A stretch of DNA of 64,000 nt from JADFDG01 sp965232985. Its GTDB lineage: Bacteria; Pseudomonadota; Gammaproteobacteria; Pseudomonadales; JADFDG01. Shown in pieces: positions 44,673 through 53,881 of this stretch; position 1 is the first letter of the stretch, and every line of letters begins with the position of its first letter. Below the pieces are notes generated by a model. The model searched no databases, was not told the origin of the DNA, and saw only the letters and a program-made list of their open reading frames with translations. The translations under genes were made by a program, and so were the position numbers. The DNA lies in assembly GCA_965232985.1 (NCBI GenBank), contig CBDDRC010000012.1:1-64000 (forward strand), in the 5' to 3' direction.

Positions 44673-44724
44673 AAACCCGGCGGCCTTCAGCCCCGAGTTG
44701 CGCGAATTGCTGTGCGGTTTTCTT

Positions 44725-45153
44725 TCAGTGGCGCGCGATACGCACCGCGAGCACGTCGCAGTGGGCGTGATGCAGTACGGCGTTGGCCGTTGAGCCGAGC
44801 AGCGCCGCCAAGCCGCGGCGACTGTGGCTGCCGAGGACGATCAGATCGACTCCCTGCTCCTGCGCAATCCGCAGGATTTCCTTTTCGATGGTGCCGGTAA
44901 CGAGCAGGCAGCGCTCGCTGCCGATGGCGAGGTGTTTGGCCAGCTCATCCAGCTTTTTGCGGGCCTGCCGCGAGACTTCCTCCTGCAGTGTGGCCAGATC
45001 GACGGGCATTTCCGCACCGTAGGCCAGCGCCAGCGGTTCGATGACATGAATCAGGGTGAGTTGGGTGCCGGCCGCCACGATGTCGGCAACACGCTCGGCG
45101 AGCAGGGCAGTGTCCGGTTCGAGGTCGGTGGCAAGCAGAATGTGGCGGTACAT
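44725..45153 (-). CDS. Universal stress protein UspA family
   Basis: 142 aa. The N-terminal strand is YRHILLATDL; the C-terminal ATP-binding signature is GSHSRRGLAALLGSTANAVL (G-x2-G-x9-G-[ST] type). Length and fold are those of a single-domain Usp. Cytoplasmic, ATP-binding class. It is convergent with the cNMP gene and divergent from topA. Confidence 0.92.
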   Translation of the reverse strand: MYRHILLATDLEPDTALLAERVADIVAAGTQLTLIHVIEPLALAYGAEMPVDLATLQEEVSRQARKKLDELAKHLAIGSERCLLVTGTIEKEILRIAQEQGVDLIVLGSHSRRGLAALLGSTANAVLHHAHCDVLAVRIARH

Positions 45154-45405
45154 CGTGATGGCCCGGCGATGGCAGACGGGCAGACCTTACCCGGTTGCCG
45201 ATCTGCTCGCCATCCTGACAACGCATGGATGCCGGCCAGCCGCCAGCAGCGGAAACTGAAACTCGTGACGCACAACAATAAGATAGTTGGTTGATATATA
45301 AAGAAATTATGTACATTCCCGGCAGGTGGGCGGCAGAATCTTCCTTGACCCCCTGTGCCAGCGTCCCGTACAAATGCCCGCCTTTCCTCCTGCCAGAACG
45401 GACCC

Positions 45406-48057
45406 ATGGGCAAGTCACTGGTTATTGTCGAGTCGCCGGCCAAGGCGAAAACCATCAACAAATACTTGGGCAAGGACTTCATCGTGAAGTCCAGCGTCGG
45501 GCATGTGCGCGACCTGCCGGCGAGCGGCTCGGGGCGTGCCGAGCCGGCCCGCCCCGACAAGAAGGAAGACAAAAAGGCCGGGAAGAAGCCGGCGCAAGAG
45601 CTGTCCCGTGAGGACAAGGCCTGGAACCATCTGGTGACCCGCATGGGCGTGGATCCGGAACATGGCTGGAAAGCCCGTTACGAGGTCGTGCCCGGCAAGG
45701 AAAAGATCATCGAAGAGCTGCGCAAGCTGGCGAAGAACGCCGACGAAATCTGGCTCGCGACCGACTTGGATCGCGAGGGGGAGGCCATCGCCTGGCACCT
45801 GCGCGAGGTGATCGGCGGCGACGACAGCCGCTACAGGCGTGTGGTGTTCAACGAAATCACCAAGGCCGCGATCCAGAAGGCGTTCGAGCAGCCGAAGCAG
45901 CTCGACATGCACCGCGTCGAGGCCCAGCAGGCGCGGCGCTTCCTCGATCGCATCGTCGGCTACATGGTGTCGCCGTTGTTGTGGAGCAAGATCGCCCGCG
46001 GTTTGTCTGCCGGTCGTGTTCAGTCTGTTGCCGTGCGCCTGCTGGTGGAGCGCGAGCGAGAAATTCGCGCCTTCAACCCGGAGGAATACTGGGAGTTGCA
46101 TGCCGATACAGTGGCCCCGAAAGGTGAGGCCTTGAAACTGCAGGTTGCGCGCGAGGACGGCAAGGAATTCCGGCCGGTCTCCGAAGATGCGATCAAGCGC
46201 ACGATCGCCAAGCTGAAAAATGCGCAGTTCGCATTGACCGCTCGCGAGGACAAGCCAACCAGCACCAAGCCGAATGCCCCGTTCATTACCTCGACCTTGC
46301 AACAAGCTGCCAGTACGCGTCTTGGGTTCTCGGTCAAGCGCACGATGACCATCGCGCAGAAGCTGTACGAGGCCGGTTATATCACCTACATGCGTACTGA
46401 TTCGACCAATCTCGGCAACGAAGCACTCGAGGCGGTGCGCGTTTATATCGGCAAACAATTCGGTGCTGCATACCTGCCGGAAAAACCGACTATCTACGCC
46501 AGCAAGGAAGGTGCGCAGGAAGCCCACGAGGCGATTCGGCCTACCGATGTTGCGGCGCGTGCCGAAGACCTGAAAGACCTGGATGCCGACACGACGCGTT
46601 TATACGATTTGATCTGGCGGCAATTCGTTGCCTGCCAGATGACGAAAGCAGAATACCTGTCGACGTCGCTGGTGGTGGAAACTGCCGGTGTCGAGTTGCG
46701 CGCGCGCGGCCGCGTAGTGAAATTCGATGGGTACACCCGCGTATTGCCGCCGGGCGGCAAGAGCGCACCGGAAGACCACCCGTTGCCGGATGTCGCGGTC
46801 GGCGCGTTGCTCAAGCTCAAGGAGTTGCTGCCGAGCCAGCACTTCACCAAGCCGGCGCCACGCTACACCGAGGCCAGCCTGGTGCGCGAGCTGGAGAAGC
46901 GCGGCATCGGTCGTCCGTCCACTTACGCGGCGATTATTTCGACGATCCAGGATCGTGGTTATGCGCGGGTTGAAAGCCGCCGGTTTTACGCGGAGAAAAT
47001 CGGCGACATCGTCACCGATCGTCTGGTCGAGAACTTCGACAACCTGCTCGATTATGGCTTCACCGCCCAGATGGAAGCGCAGCTTGATGAAGTTGCCGGC
47101 GGCACCCGCGCCTGGCGTGATGTGCTCGATGAGTTCTACAAGGATTTCAGGGGCAAGCTCGATCATGCCGGCGGGGTTGGTTCCGGCAAGACAGCCACCG
47201 GCGGCATGCGTGCCAACCTGCCGGTCGAGACCGACATCGCCTGCCCGACCTGCGCCCGGCACATGCAGATTCGTTTCGGCTCGACCGGGGTGTTCCTGGG
47301 TTGTTCGGGTTATGCGCTGCCGCCAAAGGAGCGCTGCACGACGACCATGAACCTGGTGTCGGCGAACGAGGTTGTGTCGGTCAGTGATGACGACGATGAA
47401 GCCGAAGCGCGTCTGCAGCAGGCGAAGAAACGCTGCAAAAAATGCGGCGCCGCGATGGACAGCTATTTGCTCGATGCCAAGCGTAAATTACATATTTGCG
47501 GCATGAGTCCGGACTGCGGCGGCTACGAGGTTGAAGCCGGCGAGTTCAAGATCAAGGGCTATGAAGGCCCCAAGCTTCAGTGCGACAAGTGCGGCAGCGA
47601 GATGCAATTGAAAACCGGCCGTTTCGGCAAGTACTTCGGTTGCACCAACAAGGAGTGCGGTAACACCCGCAAGCTGCTGCGCAGTGGCGAGGCAGCGCCA
47701 CCCAAGGCAGACCCGATACCGATGCCGGAATTGCACTGCGAGAAGTGTGATGATTTCTATTTGTTGCGTGACGGTGCTGCCGGTGTGTTTTTGGCGGCAA
47801 GCAAATTTCCGCGCAATCGCGAGACGCGGCCGCCAACAGTCGAGGAAATCCGCAGCGTGCGCGACAAGCTTGATCCGAAGTTGCGTTACCTCGCCGATGC
47901 TCCGGCACAGGATAAGGAAGGCCGCCCCGCACTGATTCGTTTCAGCCGCAAGACGCGCGAACAGTACGTACAGTCGGAAATCGACGGCAAACCCAGTGGC
48001 TGGCGTGCGTTCTACAAGGACGGGCGCTGGGTTGAAAGCATAGCGAAGGCTGATTGA
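45406..48057 (+). CDS. topA: DNA topoisomerase I
   Basis: 883 aa type IA topoisomerase, relaxes negative supercoils. It begins MGKSLVIVESPAKAKTINKY (TOPRIM domain); the acidic TOPRIM triad is in LATDLDREGEAIAW, and the active-site Tyr in YITYMRTDSTNL. The C-terminus has at least three Cys-rich zinc ribbons (CPTCARHM...; CKKCGAAM...CGMSPDCGG; CDKCGSEM...CTNKECG) and a degenerate fourth (CEKCDDFY). A charged Lys-rich insertion (about residues 45-68) is typical of the Pseudomonas-type proteins. The start 17 codons upstream is not family-like. Confidence 0.97.
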   Translation: MGKSLVIVESPAKAKTINKYLGKDFIVKSSVGHVRDLPASGSGRAEPARPDKKEDKKAGKKPAQELSREDKAWNHLVTRMGVDPEHGWKARYEVVPGKEKIIEELRKLAKNADEIWLATDLDREGEAIAWHLREVIGGDDSRYRRVVFNEITKAAIQKAFEQPKQLDMHRVEAQQARRFLDRIVGYMVSPLLWSKIARGLSAGRVQSVAVRLLVEREREIRAFNPEEYWELHADTVAPKGEALKLQVAREDGKEFRPVSEDAIKRTIAKLKNAQFALTAREDKPTSTKPNAPFITSTLQQAASTRLGFSVKRTMTIAQKLYEAGYITYMRTDSTNLGNEALEAVRVYIGKQFGAAYLPEKPTIYASKEGAQEAHEAIRPTDVAARAEDLKDLDADTTRLYDLIWRQFVACQMTKAEYLSTSLVVETAGVELRARGRVVKFDGYTRVLPPGGKSAPEDHPLPDVAVGALLKLKELLPSQHFTKPAPRYTEASLVRELEKRGIGRPSTYAAIISTIQDRGYARVESRRFYAEKIGDIVTDRLVENFDNLLDYGFTAQMEAQLDEVAGGTRAWRDVLDEFYKDFRGKLDHAGGVGSGKTATGGMRANLPVETDIACPTCARHMQIRFGSTGVFLGCSGYALPPKERCTTTMNLVSANEVVSVSDDDDEAEARLQQAKKRCKKCGAAMDSYLLDAKRKLHICGMSPDCGGYEVEAGEFKIKGYEGPKLQCDKCGSEMQLKTGRFGKYFGCTNKECGNTRKLLRSGEAAPPKADPIPMPELHCEKCDDFYLLRDGAAGVFLAASKFPRNRETRPPTVEEIRSVRDKLDPKLRYLADAPAQDKEGRPALIRFSRKTREQYVQSEIDGKPSGWRAFYKDGRWVESIAKAD

Positions 48058-48067
48058 GCGTCGCGCC

Positions 48068-48643
48068 ATGAAAATATCACCTGGCCGTCAGGATGGCATT
48101 GCCGCACTTCGGCAACGCCTTTTTTTCGCCAGCGAATTGCTGAAGCTTGCCGAGCGTGAGCTGGCTGGCGACGCAATCAATCGCCAGGGCGTCGCGATGG
48201 CCTGTCGCAATGGCGCCGTATTGCAGTTGTATGCCGTGCTGACTGGCATGCTTGATGACATTGCCGTGCGTTTGCGGCTGGAAAGCTCGCCGGACGTACT
48301 GACCATCGCGGCAGTTGACCAGGCACTTGCTGCACGCGGCATGGCATCGCCGGAGTTGGCACGCCTGGCCGGATTGATCGAGTCGGGCGCCTGGCTGGCC
48401 GCATGCGTTGAAACAGCACGTCGTTGTCTTTCCTCAGAGCCGGGTGGCCAGCGCGATGTGATCAGCGCAGATGATCATGATCACGACCACGATCATCATT
48501 CCTCCGCTACGCGGCGGATCAACCTGGTGACGACGACTGCGATAGAGCCACTGACAGGCGAAGATTTCGCCCGCATTCGCCAGTGGATAGGCGGCTGGAA
48601 TACGCTGCTCGACGAGTTTCTGGTCACGCTCGACGAATTCTGA
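48068..48643 (+). CDS. DUF6586-type protein with His/Asp-rich stretch
   Basis: 191 aa, mainly helical, no signal or membrane segment. It begins 10 bp after topA, the position of the DUF6586 gene in Pseudomonas (family name from memory). A run of alternating Asp and His (ADDHDHDHDHHSS, about residues 137-149) is striking and could bind divalent metal, or may be a simple repeat. Function unknown; probably co-transcribed with topA. Confidence 0.78.
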   Translation: MKISPGRQDGIAALRQRLFFASELLKLAERELAGDAINRQGVAMACRNGAVLQLYAVLTGMLDDIAVRLRLESSPDVLTIAAVDQALAARGMASPELARLAGLIESGAWLAACVETARRCLSSEPGGQRDVISADDHDHDHDHHSSATRRINLVTTTAIEPLTGEDFARIRQWIGGWNTLLDEFLVTLDEF

Positions 48644-48796
48644 CTGCCGTCGGAAGTATTGGCGCGCTCGCCATTGCGAGCCTCGGAAAATACCTAGTTG
48701 GCGGTGATTTCTCGCACATGAAAGCGTGACGTGGTTGGCTCGGTTGGTGTGAGCCCTGTGCTAATTTGTCCCTGTTCAATTCTGCGGGAACTTTTT

Positions 48797-50446
48797 GTGC
48801 AAGGGCGTCGTCGTCTCCTGCTGCTGGCCTCTATCATCGTCGCTGTCGCCATGGGCGCAGTGGGGATTACGCTGGTCACGTTGTATCAAGCGAACATGCA
48901 GGAACACCGGCAGGTATTGAGCGTCCGTCTGCAGATGCTTGCGTCCGGGTTGCCGGTCAATGAGCGTTTCGCGCGGGTTACGCGCGGCGCGCACGATTGG
49001 CAGCCGAGCTCCGGGGTCTTGCCGGCGAGCGTTCGCGATGCGCTCGCGGCGGTGCCATTCCCCGCTGGCAATGAGGTTGTCTGGGTTGATGACGTCCATG
49101 CGCAATACCTGGTCGGCATGCGCAGGTTGAGCCCGGAAAGTGTTGCCGTTGTGTGGTTTCCGCTTGCGGAGCTGCGGCTGCCATTCCAGCAGGCCGCCAT
49201 CCATGCGCTGATCGGCCTGCTTCTGTTGCTTGCGGCCGGCTTGTTCCTTTTTTACCGCATGAGTGCGCCGCTGCTGCGCCGTCTTGCCACGAGTGAAGCC
49301 CGCTACCGGACCTTATTCTCCAGCACCGCCGAGGGCGTGCTGTTGATCGGCGAGGGCATTGAAGAGTGCAATGATCGTTTATGCGAATTTTTCCATTGTC
49401 GGCGAGAAGATATTCTCGGCTTGCCTTGGCGCGATTTTTTCCGGCGTTATGCCGGTGATGATTCCGCTCTTGTTCGTTTCAAGGTGCATGTGCGGGCCGG
49501 TCTTGCCGGCAACAAATTGCCATTTCTCTGGACGTTCAATCGTGCTGACGGCGGCTGGTTTCTGGCTGAGGTGGCCATGCGGCCGGTGCGTGATGGCGAT
49601 AACCGCCTGATGCTGGTCTCAATGCGGGATGTAACGGCCCGTGAGGAAGCAGCGCGGGTCTTGCGGGTTGCCGAACAGGCGCTGCGCGAGTCGCGAGAAA
49701 GACTCGCGCAGGCAGGCCGATACAGTGTGCTCGTCGAGCTGGCCGGCGGTATTGCCCACGAGGTCAACCAGCCGCTCACAGCCATTGCCAATTACGCGCA
49801 GGCCAGCCGCCGTCTGGTGGGTGCCGGCAAGACCTGCGCCGATGAAGTCTCGCTGGCACTTGACCGGATTGCCGAACAGGCCCAGCGTGCGGGCGAGGCC
49901 ATTCACCGTATCCGTGCCTTGGTGCCGTCGGTGCCGTCGGTACCTGCCAACCGTACCTGCATCAACCATCTGGTCATCGAGGTTGTTGAGTTGATGCGTG
50001 AGGAAATCGATGCTGCTGGCGCCCGGGTCGTTCTTGATCTGGCCGAGCCGGTTCCGGATCTGCTGGCGGATCCGTTGCAGATCCAGCAGGTTGTCATGCA
50101 ATTGCTGAGCAATGCGCTGGATGCGCTGGATGGGCTGCCGCCGCCGCAACGAGAAGTGCGTATCGCGACCCGGGTTCAGGGCAATGCTGTCGAGGTGGTG
50201 GTGGAGGATCGGGGCCATGGCATCACGGTGGAAGATCGTTCCCGCCTGTTCGAACAGTTCTATTCGACCAAGAAAAACGGCATGGGCATGGGGCTGGCCA
50301 TCAGTTTGTCTATAATCAGGACGCACCACGGGGAACTGGAAGTTGACGAGGCTTGCGAGCAAGGGGCACGTTTTCGATTCAGACTCCCGATAGATGCCAG
50401 CGCAGCAGGGAGTGATGCCACATGTCAGGACCAACTCGCCCCGTAA
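48797..50446 (+). CDS. PAS-domain membrane sensor histidine kinase (FixL-like class)
   Basis: About 549 aa. The GTG at 48797 has GGGAA six bases upstream; the GTG at 48731 would add 22 residues. It has a transmembrane helix at about 8-28, a periplasmic domain to about 130, and a second helix near 135-155. A PAS domain follows (about 170-290), then a HisKA-type dimerisation helix with phospho-acceptor His in GGIAHEVNQPL. The HATPase domain has the N box (LLSNALDALDG) and the G box (GHGITVEDRSRLFEQ, KKNGMGMGLAIS). A 9-bp unit encoding Val-Pro-Ser is duplicated (about 49921-49940). It overlaps the next gene by 25 bp. Confidence 0.92.
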   Translation: MQGRRRLLLLASIIVAVAMGAVGITLVTLYQANMQEHRQVLSVRLQMLASGLPVNERFARVTRGAHDWQPSSGVLPASVRDALAAVPFPAGNEVVWVDDVHAQYLVGMRRLSPESVAVVWFPLAELRLPFQQAAIHALIGLLLLLAAGLFLFYRMSAPLLRRLATSEARYRTLFSSTAEGVLLIGEGIEECNDRLCEFFHCRREDILGLPWRDFFRRYAGDDSALVRFKVHVRAGLAGNKLPFLWTFNRADGGWFLAEVAMRPVRDGDNRLMLVSMRDVTAREEAARVLRVAEQALRESRERLAQAGRYSVLVELAGGIAHEVNQPLTAIANYAQASRRLVGAGKTCADEVSLALDRIAEQAQRAGEAIHRIRALVPSVPSVPANRTCINHLVIEVVELMREEIDAAGARVVLDLAEPVPDLLADPLQIQQVVMQLLSNALDALDGLPPPQREVRIATRVQGNAVEVVVEDRGHGITVEDRSRLFEQFYSTKKNGMGMGLAISLSIIRTHHGELEVDEACEQGARFRFRLPIDASAAGSDATCQDQLAP

Positions 50447-51063
50447 ACGGATTGGGCAAGCAGACGGTTTTTGTTGTTGACGATGACGATGCCGTGCGCG
50501 ATTCGCTGGGTATGTTGTTGCGCTCGGTCGAGTTGCCGGTCGAGACGTTCGATTCGGGCCTTGCGTTTCTGGAACGCTATCGCCCGGGTCTCATTGGCTG
50601 TCTCGTCCTCGACATCCGCATGCCGAAAATGAGCGGCTTGGAATTACAGCAAAAATTGCGCGAGGCCGGCTCCCGTCTGCCTGTCATCTTCATCACCGGG
50701 CACGGCGACATCCCGATGGCGGTGCAGGCGATCAAGGAAGGCGCTGCCGATTTCATCCAGAAACCCTTCCGTCACCAGGATTTGCTTGATCGCATTCACT
50801 CGGCGCTGATTGAGGACAATCGGCTGCGCAGTGCCGATGCGCAGCGGGAGACTTTGACGGCGCGCTACGACAGCCTGACCGAGCGCGAGCGCGAAGTGAT
50901 GCTCATGGTGGTGGCAGGCAAGGCCAACAAAGTGATCGCCATTGATCTCAACCTCAGCCAGCGTACGGTGGAAATCCATCGCGCCCGGGTGATGGAAAAG
51001 ATGCAGGCGCGCTCGCTCGCGGATCTGGTCAAGATGGCCATTGATCTTGGCGTCACGCATTAA
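50422..51063 (+). CDS. FixJ/NarL-type response regulator
   Basis: 213 aa. The receiver domain begins QTVFVVDDDDAVRDSL with the acidic pocket and phospho-acceptor Asp in CLVLDIRMPKMSG; the Lys is in FIQKPFR. A C-terminal LuxR/FixJ helix-turn-helix follows (SLTEREREVMLMVVAGKANK, then DLNLSQRTVEIHRARVM). It overlaps the sensor kinase gene, so the two form one two-component system. FixL/FixJ-like pairs often sense oxygen or redox, but this kinase has no haem PAS signature that I can confirm. csrA is 133 bp downstream. Confidence 0.93.
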   Translation: MSGPTRPVNGLGKQTVFVVDDDDAVRDSLGMLLRSVELPVETFDSGLAFLERYRPGLIGCLVLDIRMPKMSGLELQQKLREAGSRLPVIFITGHGDIPMAVQAIKEGAADFIQKPFRHQDLLDRIHSALIEDNRLRSADAQRETLTARYDSLTEREREVMLMVVAGKANKVIAIDLNLSQRTVEIHRARVMEKMQARSLADLVKMAIDLGVTH

Positions 51064-51195
51064 GTTCCCGGCCAGGCACGCCCGGGTGTTGCGTACAGTC
51101 CGCATCTGCACCGTAGTTCTACGAATTTCCAGCCAGTGCTGGTTGCGTAGGATGGTCCTGTGCCCCGATGGGCGAAAAGGAAAACGGAGTTATCC

Positions 51196-51390
51196 ATGCT
51201 TGTGCTTACCAGACGCGTCGGCGAGAAAATCCGGATCGGCGATGATGTCGTCATCACCCTGCTGGGTGTGCGTGGCAACCAATACAAGGTCGGTATCGAG
51301 GCCCCCAGGAACGTCAGCGTTCATCGTGAAGAGATCTGGGAACGCATTCAGGCCGGCGGGGCCGTACCGGACGAAAGCGAGGCCGGTTGA
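51196..51390 (+). CDS. csrA: Carbon storage regulator CsrA
   Basis: 64 aa RNA-binding dimer that represses or stabilises mRNAs. MLVLTRRVGEKIRIGDDVVI and the GVRGNQYKVGIEAPRNVSVH block with the key Arg are canonical. CGGAG lies six bases before the ATG. It has its own 133-bp upstream region after the response regulator, so it could be expressed with or apart from it. The C-terminal tail is slightly longer than in E. coli. Confidence 0.96.
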   Translation: MLVLTRRVGEKIRIGDDVVITLLGVRGNQYKVGIEAPRNVSVHREEIWERIQAGGAVPDESEAG

Positions 51391-51507
51391 TCCGAGACCG
51401 GTTGATACGTGTCGCGCCCTGCGCAGCAGGGCAGGCATGACACGGCAGGCTGCCGTTGCCAGGGTTTCCATTCATACAGTGCATCGCGTTGCCGGGCAGG
51501 TAACGCG

Positions 51508-51999
51508 GTGACTGCGCACATCCTGCGTCTGCGGGTTGATGTTGGCCGCCAGCTACTGGAACTCTGGCAGGGCGAGCGTCTGCTGCGGACGTTTCCGGTA
51601 TCCACCGCAGCCAAGGGCGTCGGTGAGCGCAAAGGTTCCGAACAGACGCCGCGTGGCACGCATTACATCCGGGCACGCATTGGCGGCGATCTGCCCACCG
51701 GCGCCGTGTTGTGCGGGCGCCGTTTTACCGGCGAAATCTGGAGCGAGGCACTGGCGCGCGCCAACCCGGATCGCGACTGGATACTGAGCCGCATTCTCTG
51801 GCTGTGCGGATGCGAACGCGGCCGTAACCGCCTGGGCGATGTCGATAGCCAGCAACGCTACATCTATATTCACGGCACCCCCGAGACCGAGCCGATGGGC
51901 GTGCCGCGCTCCCACGGCTGCATTCGCATGCGCAATACCGATGTGATTGCGCTGTTTGATCTGGTGCCGGTGGGTACACCGGTCGATATCGTCGCCTGA
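51508..51999 (+). CDS. L,D-transpeptidase (YkuD domain)
   Basis: 163 aa starting at GTG, with the YkuD fold (LRVDVGRQLLELW, KGVGERKGSEQTP) and catalytic motif HGTPETEPMGVPRSHGCIRM. The His and the Cys of SHGCIRM are present. No signal peptide or lipobox is visible, so it may be cytoplasmic or exported in an unrecognised way; Pseudomonas has similar signal-less YkuD genes near nagZ. Such enzymes cross-link meso-diaminopimelate in peptidoglycan or anchor lipoprotein. Confidence 0.88.
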   Translation: MTAHILRLRVDVGRQLLELWQGERLLRTFPVSTAAKGVGERKGSEQTPRGTHYIRARIGGDLPTGAVLCGRRFTGEIWSEALARANPDRDWILSRILWLCGCERGRNRLGDVDSQQRYIYIHGTPETEPMGVPRSHGCIRMRNTDVIALFDLVPVGTPVDIVA

Positions 52000-52103
52000 A
52001 AATTTGCCCCGGACGGTGATCGGCCGCGCGCCGTTCGTTACACTGCCTGCACTTTCCCCATGCGCCATGCCGGCAGGGTTTAGTCTTCAGGAGCACTCCG
52101 CGC

Positions 52104-53108
52104 ATGCGACCCGGACAGTTGATGCTGGATATCGAAGGCATTGCGCTCAGCGCAGACGAGCGCGCGCTGTTGCAAAGCCCTGCCGTCGGCGGCTTGATCC
52201 TTTTCTCCCGCAATATTGTCGATCCGGCACAGGTGGCGGCACTGGTGGCCGAACTGCGTGCGGTACGCCCGGAACTACTGATTGCCGTCGATCAGGAAGG
52301 CGGGCGCGTACAGCGCCTGCGCAACGGGTTTGCCCGTCTGCCGCCGATGCGGGTGTTCGGCACACTCTGGGATCGCGACCGGGAAGCCGCTATCCGCGCC
52401 GCCACCGAGTGCGGCTGGCTGATGGCAGCCGAAGTGCTGGCGGTTGGCATCGACATCAGTTTCGCGCCGGTACTCGACCTCGATTTCGGCCGGAGCGCGG
52501 TGATCGGCGATCGCGCCTTCCATCGTGATCCGGTTGCCGTGACGGCACTCGCCAGCGCCTTCATCCACGGCATCAACGAGGCCGGCATGCAGGCCACCGG
52601 CAAGCATTTCCCCGGCCACGGTTTTGTGGCCGCCGATTCGCACATCGAGATTCCGCGCGATGCGCGCACCATCGGCGAGCTGGAGGCAGATGACCTTATC
52701 CCGTTTCGTCGTCTGGCTTCGCGGCTGGGCGGCGTGATGCCGGCGCATGTTATTTACGAAGGCATTGGCCCCGATCCGGCCGGGTTTTCGCACTACTGGC
52801 TGCAGGACGTGCTGCGCGGTGCGCTGGGTTTCGACGGCGTTATTTTCAGCGATGACCTGAGCATGGAAGGCGCAACGGTTGCCGGTTCCTTTACCGATCG
52901 TGCGCGCGTTGCGCTCGATGCCGGTTGCGACATGGTGCTGGTTTGCAACCACCGTGCCGGTGCCATTGAGGTGCTCGCATATCTCGAACGCCGTGGCGGC
53001 AATGCGACGGCCACCCTGCGTCTGGAACGGCTCGCCGGCCGCTTCAGCACGCCTGATGCGCCGCGCCTGGCGCAGGCGCGCGAGCGCATTGCCGCGTTCC
53101 TTGGTTGA
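52104..53108 (+). CDS. nagZ: Beta-N-acetylhexosaminidase NagZ
   Basis: 334 aa GH3 enzyme that releases N-acetylglucosamine from cytosolic muropeptides in peptidoglycan recycling. Landmarks: LIAVDQEGGRVQRL, GKHFPGHGFVAADSH and the nucleophile Asp in VIFSDDLSMEGA. AGGAG is ten bases before the ATG. It lies directly after an L,D-transpeptidase gene, so the two are linked by cell-wall metabolism, and is followed 11 bp later by hpt. Confidence 0.96.
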   Translation: MRPGQLMLDIEGIALSADERALLQSPAVGGLILFSRNIVDPAQVAALVAELRAVRPELLIAVDQEGGRVQRLRNGFARLPPMRVFGTLWDRDREAAIRAATECGWLMAAEVLAVGIDISFAPVLDLDFGRSAVIGDRAFHRDPVAVTALASAFIHGINEAGMQATGKHFPGHGFVAADSHIEIPRDARTIGELEADDLIPFRRLASRLGGVMPAHVIYEGIGPDPAGFSHYWLQDVLRGALGFDGVIFSDDLSMEGATVAGSFTDRARVALDAGCDMVLVCNHRAGAIEVLAYLERRGGNATATLRLERLAGRFSTPDAPRLAQARERIAAFLG

Positions 53109-53119
53109 GGGCACTTACG

Positions 53120-53671
53120 GTGACGCGCGACGAACTGCAGCAAGTACTCGACGAGGCGGACTGCCTCGCCGACGAGGCGCAGGTTCGGCAGGCCATTACT
53201 GAAGTGGCGGCGGCGGTGACGCGCGATCTCGCTGGCGCCATGCCGATGGTGCTGTGCGTGGTGAAGGGTGGCATCGTCTTTGCCGGCCAGTTGCTGATGC
53301 AACTGCGCTTCCCGCTCGATTTCGATTATCTCCACGCGACACGTTATGACGGTGAAACTGCCGGTGGCGCGCTCACCTGGCGGGTGCCGCCGTCGGCCGG
53401 GCTGGCCGGGCGGCATGTGCTGGTCGTGGATGACATTCTGGATGTCGGCGCCACCCTCGATGCGATCGTGGCCGCCTGTTTTGCGCAAGGCGCTGCCTCG
53501 GTGCGCACGGCGGTACTGGTTGAGAAACAGCACGACCGCAAGATTCGTCCCGGCCTGAAAGCCGACTACACCGGCCTGGTAATCGCCGATCGCTACCTGT
53601 TCGGCTACGGCATGGATTACCGGGGTTACTGGCGCAATGCGCCGGGGATTTATGCGGTAAAGGGGCTTTGA
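53120..53671 (+). CDS. hpt: Hypoxanthine/guanine phosphoribosyltransferase
   Basis: 183 aa class I phosphoribosyltransferase for purine salvage. The phosphoribosyl-pyrophosphate-binding motif is VLVVDDILDVGATLDAI. Start GTG 53120 with GAGGG upstream (53106-53110). A TTG five codons upstream is the alternative. It overlaps nothing and follows nagZ closely. In several gammaproteobacteria this gene is followed by a methylthioadenosine phosphorylase gene; here the cassette array follows instead. Confidence 0.9.
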   Translation: MTRDELQQVLDEADCLADEAQVRQAITEVAAAVTRDLAGAMPMVLCVVKGGIVFAGQLLMQLRFPLDFDYLHATRYDGETAGGALTWRVPPSAGLAGRHVLVVDDILDVGATLDAIVAACFAQGAASVRTAVLVEKQHDRKIRPGLKADYTGLVIADRYLFGYGMDYRGYWRNAPGIYAVKGL

Positions 53672-53793
53672 CGGTTACGGATACCGGCCTAAAACCTACA
53701 GCCTTTTCCTGAGAGTGCTTGTCCGGGGGGCCTGCTGGGGCCGCCTGTCCAGGCAAACGCTGCGCTACTGCTGAGTTTTGTGGACGGGGAGGG

Positions 53794-53833
53794 GGTGCGG
53801 CGGACTATAAATTGGTGCTCTGGGCAGGAATTG
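53794..53833. repeat. Left copy of tRNA-Arg 3'-end direct repeat
   Basis: 40 bp that match 59584-59623 with three mismatches. It includes GGACTATAAATTGGTGC and GGGCAGGAATTG. The right copy covers the 3' 21 nt of tRNA-Arg(CCT) including CCA and 19 bp beyond it. The left copy has only this part of the tRNA, so it is a fragment, not a gene. Such a duplication is what site-specific integration into a tRNA 3' end leaves. Confidence 0.85.
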
Positions 53834-53853
53834 CACTTCGCACATAACATCAT

Positions 53854-53860
53854 GTTATGG
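53854..53860 (+). other. Left recombination boundary of the cassette array (GTTATGG)
   Basis: GTTATGG is the exact reverse complement of the R'' box (CCATAAC) of the attC at 56305. In integron cassettes this match defines the cassette start (cut after the G, so cassette 1 begins at 53855). The bases just before it (cataacatcat) do not look like an attC right half, so this may be an attI-like or secondary site, or the end of a lost cassette. Together with the box they form CATAAC-ATCAT-GTTATG, a near-palindrome. Confidence 0.8.
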
Positions 53861-53881
53861 CGCACAACAGGAGTAGAGGTT

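Noticed and set aside
53671..53793. A CRISPR or further cassette left of the array
   Set aside because: No repeats, no GTTRRRY/attC pair and no gene before 53854.
53780..53881. Longer methyltransferase start at GTG 53780 or ATG 53852
   Set aside because: Both lie outside cassette 1 and lack a ribosome site; residues there do not look like the family.
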